Assembly (NCBI GenBank): GCA_014529385.2
Contig: CM043958.1
Span: forward strand, 153,285,293-153,349,292
Reading direction: 5' to 3'
Length of the DNA: 64,000 bases
Source of the DNA: Adiantum capillus-veneris
Taxonomy: Eukaryota > Streptophyta > Polypodiopsida > Polypodiales > Pteridaceae
In this document: positions 56,490 to 64,000 of the stretch, piece after piece
Position numbering within the stretch: the stretch's first letter is position 1
How the letters are laid out: the number at the start of each line of letters is the position of its first letter
Translations under genes and position numbers: made by a program
The notes under the pieces: generated by a model
Databases searched by the model: none
Told to the model about the DNA's origin: nothing
The model's input: only the letters and a program-made list of their open reading frames with translations

Positions 56490-58430
56490 CCAAAGCTTGG
56501 TTGGATTGGTGGTCTTTGCATGACACATACAAGGCGGCCAGTCGAGCGTCAAAGCGCACTACTGAGTTCTTTGAAGAACTACAACAGAAGACGGCCCTTG
56601 GTACCTAGTAGAAGTCCATCACCCTCATCACCCATTCCTCCATCCGGTTCCACATTTCCAGATCACCTTCCCCAGTAAAGCTCTCCTATTCTGTCACAGC
56701 AGGCTATTGAGCAACGGGCTCCTAAGCAAGGGGCCATGGAGGCGTTGGCTAGTGTTTTGGCCAAGGCAACATCAAGTTCCCTACCTTCAAAGGACTCTCT
56801 TCAGAAGATGCTCACGACCATGCAAGGAGGTTTGTATCTCTCTCTAGGGGTCGTGGTCTTAACAGAGAAGATGCTTATTTGGTACTATTTCCATCTACCT
56901 TGGATGGCTTAGCAGACAAATGGTACAGCCAGTTTGCAGAGAACCATTTCGCAACTTGGGCAGCCTTAAGACAAAAGTTATGTGCAGCATTCAGGCCAGG
57001 TGACTACCAAGAGAAGGTTTTGGATGAGTTGGCCAACATGGTGCTCCAGCCAGAGGAGACTTTTGCAGAACTAATGACCAAAACCAAGTCTCTGGCTTCC
57101 AAGCTTCCTTAGCAGCCAGGGGAATTTATGATTAAGAAGTGGGTAGAGAAGGCTCTTCCCAAAACTTCTCAGCAAAAACTCCGAGAGAGAGTCTTCGACC
57201 TGACGCCACTCTGGAGGAGTTTGTCGCGGCTGCTACTAGGATAAAGGGAGCTAGGAAGCTAGGAAGCTGTTCACCAACTCTCCTCAGGTAGAGACCCCCT
57301 CAGTGTTTTTGGAAAGTCCTTCTGATCCTTCTTCTTTACGCAGGGAACTGGAAGCCCTAAAGTTACAACGAGCTCTTCAAGAGGGCCTCTCCTTCTCTCT
57401 TAGACAAGAGAAGCCTCCACATCACGAGGCATTGGACAGATCAAGCGCGAGCTAGAAGAGCTCAAGTCTCAACAGGAGACTAAGGCTATGGTTTGGTGTA
57501 GCTCATGCCGCTCTCTAGGGCACCCTCCACAGGAATGCCCCCTTCGGGTTTACTGCCACTTTTGTGAGAAGTCTGGACATGAGGACAAGGACTGCTACTA
57601 CCTCAAGGGATTGCGACAAATACAGCAATTTCTTGGTCCTCCTCTTCAACAAGGGCCAGCACCTGCATCCAACATGGTTTCTCCCTATGGCCATCCACAC
57701 CATATACCACCTTTATTGACAGCCCCTCCTATGCAAGGTATGCAAAGTACTTTTCCCTCTCAGAGCTTTTATCATACCCATGCTCCCTCATCACCTCAAA
57801 GCTTCTATGCTTCCACCTCCAACTCCATGCACCAGGAGCAAGGACCACCTCGCCCTTCGACTCGCCCATTGAATCGGCCCATTTTGTGCTACAGATGCGG
57901 GGAATATGGTCATTAATCAAAGTAAATGCCCTCTACCCGAAGGGTCCCCTCCCTGCTGTCATTGCCTTGAAATGAAGGATCACTATAGTAAAAATTGCCC
58001 TAAACTTCGTGCATCCACGGCTACGAACCCAAGTCAAAGTCAAAATGAGTTTACCTTTCCCAAGCTCAATTTGATAACAGTTAGCACCACTCCTCAGCCA
58101 CCCCCTACTGCCCATGTGGTTACCACTCAAGAGAAGTTGCAGTTGGTAGAGGAGCCAGCGGGCATCCTCACCCGGGCCCAGAGAGCTGCTCTCGGTCTTA
58201 GTATTCCAACACGTTCAACTCCCCTACACATTCTCACACCAATGGATACCTTGCCTTTCAGCTGTTAACAAGCCATCTCCTAGTGCCATGAAAGAATCCA
58301 AATCCTTGCTCTCCGATATGATGAAGCTTTCTTGGAAGCAGTTTCCGATCTACAAAAGATCAAGGTACTCGAGAAACCACTGGTAGAACAGGAAAAGCTT
58401 ACAGCAGAGCGGTCTTGAAGAACACCTTTT
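56490..58430 (+). pseudogene. gag: gag with four CCHC zinc knuckles, no pol
   Basis: gag core LFPSTLDGLADKWYSQFAEN and FRPGDYQEKVLDEL (56882-57035), broken by TAG at 57110 and frame changes near 57200. The frame 57488-57916 carries CSSCRSLGHPPQEC and CHFCEKSGHEDKDC, a Pro/Gln-rich linker, then CYRCGEYGH. After a TAA at 57914 the frame gives KCPLPEGSP and CCHCLEMKDHYSKNC. Four knuckles are more than the single one in the other elements here. Further downstream only a short tail (AGILTRAQRAALG, 58161-58199) is seen; protease and RT are absent. A separate gypsy family or a gag-only element. Confidence 0.78.
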
Positions 58431-59920
58431 AACAAGTGTCCCTCTGTCACCAGCGTGTGACTACTATCTATCCTTTTTGTTGATTTCTTTCTTATTATCT
58501 ATTTACTTTCACTTTTTGGAAACACCCCTCGGGAAATCTAACTGCCCTGCATTGCATAGCTAGTGTGGAACTGTCCAGAGGGAGTCCAGGCCTGAGGGCA
58601 AGAGAGCACTAAGGTTGGACAAGGACTATGGTTAGCCAAGTGGGGTCATTGACTAGCCAAAGTGGAATCCTTTGCTACAGAGGCTACATTTCAGTTCTGG
58701 ATGTGGCCGCAGTGTACAAAGAGGGTCGGATGACCTAGAAAGATACAATGGCAGCATCTCCTAAAATTTAGGGAACTGCTATTTTGGGACCTGAAAATGT
58801 GTTGGCGTCATTACCTCCAGAATGACAAAGGGAACATTTTCTTACTCTGCCGTGAAGTCAACTGGGCAACCGGTTGGGATATTTTTAGGCGGCAACCCCG
58901 AAACGGGAAAATGCTTGTAAAAGTGCCAAGTGGCACCTTCTGGTGCACTTGCCTTATGCAACAAGAAGTGGCGCTGAATTTGAAGAGGAGAGAGCCTCAT
59001 TTTCAGATTTTGTCACAGGTTAAGAGCTATGGAGTGCTTGCTTTCCCTCTTATGCACAGTGCGGTGCCAGGAGTGATGCCCTGCACGCTACGCACTGCCC
59101 TCTCTCTCCCCTTTGGCAGTATGTTATGCCCCTCTAGTGGGCTCTTCATTTGACCAATGTACAGTTGTGTGGGTTCATGCGCGATTGCCGAGGCAAGAGC
59201 CTCTTGCACAGGTACTGGATTAGCTAGCGGCTAATCCCCCCGCAGGTACAGGTGAATTCGGAGAGGTTTCACGCCAGAAATCTCGTCCGATTCAAAGGGC
59301 AAGTAGCCCTACAGGTGCGGGAGCTCGAGGACTTGCTAGGGATGCGACCGGCACGCGAAACGGAGCCCGAAACAATGAATTACAGCCTGCTGTGTATTTT
59401 TGCAGGTTTAGAGTTTTGGCCCTAAACGGACCCTAATACCCCCAGGAGGTTCGGGGACGCAAGGGGACCGCTGTACAGGCGATCTGGCGCATTTTCAGGG
59501 CTGAAAACAGAGAATTCAGCGTGCTGCAGATTCTCGCCAGGTTTTGCAAAGTGCCCGTATGCGTCGGGAAAGTCAGTCAATGCGTGGGAATACTGACCGT
59601 GAAGGGTTCTAGTACAGTTATGCTGCCGAAATCGGGCTGGAACAGTGGAAATTCAGCCGAGTTTGTGCGGGGCAGCTTGTAGGAACCACAGTGTTTATTC
59701 CCTCTTTTGAACAATAAAGAAATACCGAAAGGGGCGCCTAAGTTAGGGGCCAATCTGGTGTCTGTCCACTCATACAGGTGCAATCTAGCAGCCTGTATCC
59801 CTCTCCCCTTTGTTGTGTCTTGAAAGTACAGGTAAAATAGACGACTAATAATGGGTGAAAGCTAAATCAAGGTTTAAAGTAAAGTCTACCGCCCTTTTTG
59901 GATTGAACAGGCCGGTTTCA
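58431..59920 (+). other. Leader and 5' LTR region of the intact gypsy element
   Basis: Contains the shared LTR block with upstream AATAAA (59713-59752) and ends GCCGGTTTCA at 59920, then TGG, a plausible LTR/primer-site border. The LTR start could not be fixed; TGTTGGCGTCATTACC at 58799 is one candidate. No gene recognised before 60029. Confidence 0.5.
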
Positions 59921-59936
59921 TGGTTCCATCGACGGG
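59921..59936 (+). other. Candidate primer-binding site of the intact element
   Basis: TGGTTCCATCGACGGG follows a TTTCA end. It starts with TGG as required, but differs from the iMet site of the other copies; the tRNA is not identified. Confidence 0.35.
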
Positions 59937-60028
59937 ATTAAATCACTTTTTCCCATAGAAGTGAGCCTTGGTCAGTTTTGGGCTTGAAGACACAGGGGAT
60001 CATAGACGAGACACAGGGAATTGTAATT

Positions 60029-63000
60029 ATGGCTGACAGACCAGATGATGTGACTGAAGAGGTTTCCTCTTCACAGGGTCAACAGACACATGAAGTGGGT
60101 GAGTCCTCAAGACCACCACAGACTGATGATGATATATTCAGGACCCAGTTGGCTACTGCTGTGGCTATGTTCACACAAGTAATGCAGAACCCAAGGTTTT
60201 TAGCCTTTCTGCAACCTCCTGTTCCGTCTCAGCAAGTTGGGTCAATGGATCATATTCAAAAGCCTGTTAAGGCTCGAGCACAGGTGATTCATACCGCACA
60301 GTCAATGGAAACACCTGTACACTTGACGGAGAACATGCAGTCTCCACAACCTGTGCCTAAGGTGCAAGAACAGGTGGCTGAGATGCCAGTTTTTCAAGCT
60401 GTACCAATTCAGCCCGCCACCTTTCAGCAGCCTATAGCTGGTTCTAATGGGCAGGGAAGCAACCTACAGGCTATGCAACAGGTCTTCCCACCACCTTCAG
60501 TACACCCTGGCTATTTTGGAGGTGGATCGGTATTTCAGAGCATGGCTGGTCATGCACCTGGAAATCAGTTTTATACGCCAGGAACAGTGTTTGCGGGTGC
60601 TCAAACGATGATGCCTAACCCCATGTACAGTGTCATGGGTATGCAATCAGGGTTTCAAAGCACTCAGGGACAATTTGGGATGCCACAAGCAAATTTTGGT
60701 ATGGCTGGAATTACAAATCAGCAGCCAAATATGGCATTTCCAGGTCAAGTTAATAGCGGCCAAGGAACACAGATGAACCCTAATAGTGTTCCCATGTTTC
60801 AGTCACTTCCATATGACAATTTAACGCCGCTGGAGAGGCCAACTCCGTACAAAGAAGGTGGCAAAGGTGTGTCATTCACGACCTTTACAGGGTTTGATGA
60901 CAGGAAGAAGGCTCTTTCATTCCTCCAGCAGTTTGATAAGGCCTATGCAGGGGAAAACTTTACAGAGGCTTCAAAGGTCCGCAAGGCAGCCACTTTCTTG
61001 ACAGGGAATGCGGGACAATGGTGGACAACTTTATTGCTTCAAGGGCAAGCTCCGTCCACATGGATTTACTTCAAGCAGATTTTTGCAGCAGCTTGGTTAT
61101 CTGATGATTTCGAAGCAGATGTCATGACAGAATGGCACCAGCTTAATGCTGCCACTTGCAGAAATCTGGATGATTACAATCGGAAGTTTTGGAAAGCTCT
61201 ACTTCCAGTAACTTCCTATAGGTTTGTGCCATTGACAGAACAGATTGAAAAATACTGTTGTGGCCTACCCAAAGGATTGAGAAAATACTGCACAAAGACC
61301 AAAGTCACTACTTTGACGCAGCTCATCGAGGTAGCAAACACTGGCAATGGTTTGCTCAAGGGAGAAGATTGTGAATTTAACACTGGCGTCAAGGCAGGAT
61401 CAGGCAAGAAAAATTCAGCCAAGAAGCACGTTCCCAATGAGGCTCCTAAAGGGACTCAGGAGTCGGCCAACACAGGGAAAGACAAAGCTACGGCTGAATC
61501 AGAAAAAGGACCAGCAAAGAAATGGAAAAGACGTTTTCCTCGCAAGTCAGAAGAGCAAAAGAAGGTCCTGAGGACAGAGAACAAATGCTTTATATGTGAG
61601 CAGCCTGGCCACATTGCTTACAACTGTCCTACAAAGAAAAGGCCAGCTGATTCTGAAGACAAGGAGGACAGGAAGGGAAAGAAGCCCATGGCTGGTCTAG
61701 TGCCAGATATGGTGGGCGACAAGCCAAATTCAGATGCAAGTGAGCTTTGCAGAGCATGGGGAAAGGTTAGGGATCAAACAGTGCTTATCTTCTTTGATCC
61801 AGGTGCCAAAGCCAACTTTATTTCCCCAGAATTGGCTTCAAAGTTGGGAATCAGACCTGAAGAGATGGGGTATACAGCAGAGGCAGGTTTGGCATGTCCT
61901 GGCCATACAGAGGCTGTGACACCCATCATTGGAAAGTTGCGTCTACATATCCAGTCCTATGTAGATGCTGAAGAATTTTACATCATGCCACTGGACGGAT
62001 GTGATGTGTTGTTAGGTATTCCTTGGTTGTTTCGTGTACAGGGAATCATGGATGCCTACAACAAAAAGATCACTGTACAGAGCCGGGGAAAGACTCACAT
62101 TCTGGATGTAAAGCTTAAAGGGGAGTCTATTCCTACTGTATCAGCTTCTGCTATTACTTCTGTAATGAAAAAGCATCTTTCTGCGTACTTGGTTTTTGCA
62201 CGTGAAGTGTCAGATTGTGATGAATCAAATTTATCTGTGCTAGATAAAGAAAGGTCAATGTTTTTACAACAGTATAGTGACTGTTTTTCCGATTCATTAC
62301 CGTCTCAATTACCGCCAGAGAGACCCGAGGACCATGCGATAGATTTGGTGCCAGGCTCTAGCCCACCAAACAAGCCTCCGTACAGGGTTAGTGCGGCTCA
62401 GCAGAAAGAGATAATGGGCCAAGTACAGGAGCTGTTAGAAAAGGGGCTGATTCAGCCCAGTTCATCTCCATTCTGTTCTCCAGTGTTGTTGGTGCAGAAA
62501 AAGGATGGCTCATGGCGTATGTGCATCGACTACCGTGCACTGAACAAGAATACCATCAAGAATAGGTTTCCTATACCTAGAATTGATGATATTATGGACA
62601 AATTAGAAGGAGCAGCTATGTTTAGCAGGATAGATCTAAAGAGTGGGTATCATCAGATCCGCATTAGATCAGAGGATGTGCACAAGACTGCTTTTAGAAC
62701 AACGTTTGGCCTTTACGAATTTTTAGTGATGCCCTTTGGTCTCACAAATGCTCCTGCTACGTTCAATAGGATGATGGACAGAATTTTCCGTCCACACCAG
62801 CAGTTTGTTGGTACATTCTTTGATGACATGATAGTCTACTCAAAGAATGAAGAGGAGCATAGGCATCACTTGGCCATTGTGTTCAAAGAGCTACGCAGTC
62901 ATAGGTTGCTCATCAATGCAAAGAAAAGTGAGTTTTTTCTGGAAGAGATTCACTTTCTGGGACACATTGTCTCAAAGGATGGTGTCAGAATGGATCCTGC

Positions 63001-64000
63001 AAAAGTTGAAGCGATCAAGTCATGGCCAAATTTGAAGACGGTGCATGATGTCCGAAGCTTTTTGGGACTATGCTCCTATTACAGAAGGTTTATCCGAAAT
63101 TTCGCTGAGATTGCTTCACCTTTACATGCTCTTCAAAAGAAGGCAGTCACCTTTAGATGGACACAAAAAGAGATTTCAGCTTTTAATCTCTTAAAGGAAA
63201 AGATGACTTCGGATCCAGTCATTGTGTTGCCAGATCTTAGGAAGTCATTTGTGGTCCAATGTGATGCCTGCGGTAGTAGCATTGGTGCTGTGCTAATGCA
63301 AGATGGCAGGGTAGTAGCCTATGAGAGCAGAATTTTGCAAGGGCCAGAGATGACCATGCAGGTCTATGAGAAAGAGTTACTGGCTGTGATTCATGCGCTC
63401 TTAAGTTGGAAACACTACCTGCTAGGTGCAGACTTTGTTGTCCAAACGGACCATCAGACCTTGCGATACTTCTTGACACAGACAAAGTTATCTGAGAAGC
63501 ATATGCGATGGGCAAATATCTTGTCCATGTTCCATTTTCAGATTGTGCATGTGGAAGGCAAGAAGAACGTTGTGGCTGATGCCTTGTCAAGGAAGCCACA
63601 AATTTCAGCTGTGTCGATTCCTTATCATCATGAACTTGATGATATGAGAGAACAGTATGAAAATGATGAAGATTTTGCAAGGGTCTTCGAGCAGCTAATG
63701 CAAGGACAACGTCATGAACACTATCTTCTTAAAGACGGGTTCATGATGATGCATGGCAGATTGTGTGTCACAAAGCCATTGCGACGCAAAGTTATGGAAG
63801 AGAGTCATGTCCCACCGTATGCAGGGCATCGTGGTATCGATGCTACAGTTAAAGCGGTAGAGACATTCTTCTATTGGCCTACATTGAGAAGAGATGTGGA
63901 TGCCTTTGTGCGAGAATGCCTAATATGCCAAAAGGTCAAGTTTGACAGGCAAAAGGCACCAGGGTTATTGCAACCACTACCTATTCCAGATAAACCATGG
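60029..64000 (+). CDS. gag-pol: Intact Ty3/gypsy gag-pol polyprotein (3' end beyond window)
   Basis: One frame of at least 1324 codons from ATG at 60029 to the window edge, gag and pol fused without stop or shift. Gag: Gln/Met-rich N-terminus (1-270), core FTTFTGFDDRKKALSFLQQF (about 284-303), QWWTTLLLQG, CCGLPKGLRKYC. Knuckle CFICEQPGHIAYNC (520-533). Protease: FFDPGAKANFIS with D590-P591-G592 (normally D-S/T-G) and GCDVLLGIPW (about 661-670). [22 protein letters not shown] (about 831-850), catalytic FFDDMIVYSK (D932, D933). RNase H: CDACGSSIGAVLMQ, TDHQTLRYFL, ADALSRKP. Integrase finger: PPYAGHRG and CLICQKVKF near the edge. Probably the autonomous partner for related defective copies, if the protease variant works. 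Confidence 0.93.
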   Translation, partial: MADRPDDVTEEVSSSQGQQTHEVGESSRPPQTDDDIFRTQLATAVAMFTQVMQNPRFLAFLQPPVPSQQVGSMDHIQKPVKARAQVIHTAQSMETPVHLTENMQSPQPVPKVQEQVAEMPVFQAVPIQPATFQQPIAGSNGQGSNLQAMQQVFPPPSVHPGYFGGGSVFQSMAGHAPGNQFYTPGTVFAGAQTMMPNPMYSVMGMQSGFQSTQGQFGMPQANFGMAGITNQQPNMAFPGQVNSGQGTQMNPNSVPMFQSLPYDNLTPLERPTPYKEGGKGVSFTTFTGFDDRKKALSFLQQFDKAYAGENFTEASKVRKAATFLTGNAGQWWTTLLLQGQAPSTWIYFKQIFAAAWLSDDFEADVMTEWHQLNAATCRNLDDYNRKFWKALLPVTSYRFVPLTEQIEKYCCGLPKGLRKYCTKTKVTTLTQLIEVANTGNGLLKGEDCEFNTGVKAGSGKKNSAKKHVPNEAPKGTQESANTGKDKATAESEKGPAKKWKRRFPRKSEEQKKVLRTENKCFICEQPGHIAYNCPTKKRPADSEDKEDRKGKKPMAGLVPDMVGDKPNSDASELCRAWGKVRDQTVLIFFDPGAKANFISPELASKLGIRPEEMGYTAEAGLACPGHTEAVTPIIGKLRLHIQSYVDAEEFYIMPLDGCDVLLGIPWLFRVQGIMDAYNKKITVQSRGKTHILDVKLKGESIPTVSASAITSVMKKHLSAYLVFAREVSDCDESNLSVLDKERSMFLQQYSDCFSDSLPSQLPPERPEDHAIDLVPGSSPPNKPPYRVSAAQQKEIMGQVQELLEKGLIQPSSSPFCSPVLLVQKKDGSWRMCIDYRALNKNTIKNRFPIPRIDDIMDKLEGAAMFSRIDLKSGYHQIRIRSEDVHKTAFRTTFGLYEFLVMPFGLTNAPATFNRMMDRIFRPHQQFVGTFFDDMIVYSKNEEEHRHHLAIVFKELRSHRLLINAKKSEFFLEEIHFLGHIVSKDGVRMDPAKVEAIKSWPNLKTVHDVRSFLGLCSYYRRFIRNFAEIASPLHALQKKAVTFRWTQKEISAFNLLKEKMTSDPVIVLPDLRKSFVVQCDACGSSIGAVLMQDGRVVAYESRILQGPEMTMQVYEKELLAVIHALLSWKHYLLGADFVVQTDHQTLRYFLTQTKLSEKHMRWANILSMFHFQIVHVEGKKNVVADALSRKPQISAVSIPYHHELDDMREQYENDEDFARVFEQLMQGQRHEHYLLKDGFMMMHGRLCVTKPLRRKVMEESHVPPYAGHRGIDATVKAVETFFYWPTLRRDVDAFVRECLICQKVKFDRQKAPGLLQPLPIPDKPW

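Overview
The window is a repeat-dense stretch of plant nuclear DNA. The evidence is Ty3/gypsy chromovirus-type LTR retrotransposons primed by initiator tRNA-Met, a Helitron Rep gene, a plant-type LINE, many (CT)n/(CA)n/(TA)n microsatellites, and GT-AG spliced exons of an isoamylase (starch-debranching enzyme) gene. The Penelope-like reverse transcriptase and the depth of TE nesting suggest a large genome, possibly a fern or another non-flowering lineage; that is inference.

Layout. 1-4.5 kb: 3' part of a plus-strand gypsy element (RT, RNase H, integrase, chromodomain, then a repeat-rich putative LTR). 4.5-8.6 kb: 5' part of a minus-strand gypsy element (LTR, gag, protease, RT, part of RNase H). 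9.3-10.6 kb: decayed Penelope-like RT. 10.8-12.6 kb: 5'-truncated LINE (minus). 12.7-16.9 kb: microsatellites and unrecognised sequence. 16.9-18.6 kb: 3' end of a minus-strand gypsy element. 18.6-24.7 kb: duplicated segments, a truncated Helitron replication-initiator gene, and CT-rich duplications. 25.9-26.8 kb: four spliced exons forming the 3' end of an isoamylase gene (minus), the only host gene I recognise. 27.6-38.9 kb: nested and inverted gypsy fragments, including two head-to-head LTRs inserted at one target site. 38.9-43.3 kb: a gypsy element with its integrase core deleted. 43.3-55.6 kb: a tandem LTR-internal-LTR-internal-LTR array of a gag-only element. This array is interrupted by a hAT-type MITE (46.7 kb) and by a complete but pol-deleted minus-strand LTR element (49.0-54.7 kb). 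55.6-58.3 kb: a different gag with four zinc knuckles. 58.4-64.0 kb: leader/LTR region and an apparently intact gag-pol polyprotein running off the right edge.

How the parts relate. Several gypsy families share replication signals although the rest has diverged: a tRNA-iMet primer site, a palindrome just upstream of the polypurine tract, and a block of about 38 bp in the LTRs (eleven copies, both orientations, including the LTR of the intact element). This fits a system in which gag-only or pol-deleted elements are mobilised in trans by autonomous relatives, of which the element at 60-64 kb is the best candidate. No rRNA, tRNA gene, CRISPR array or complete host gene was found.
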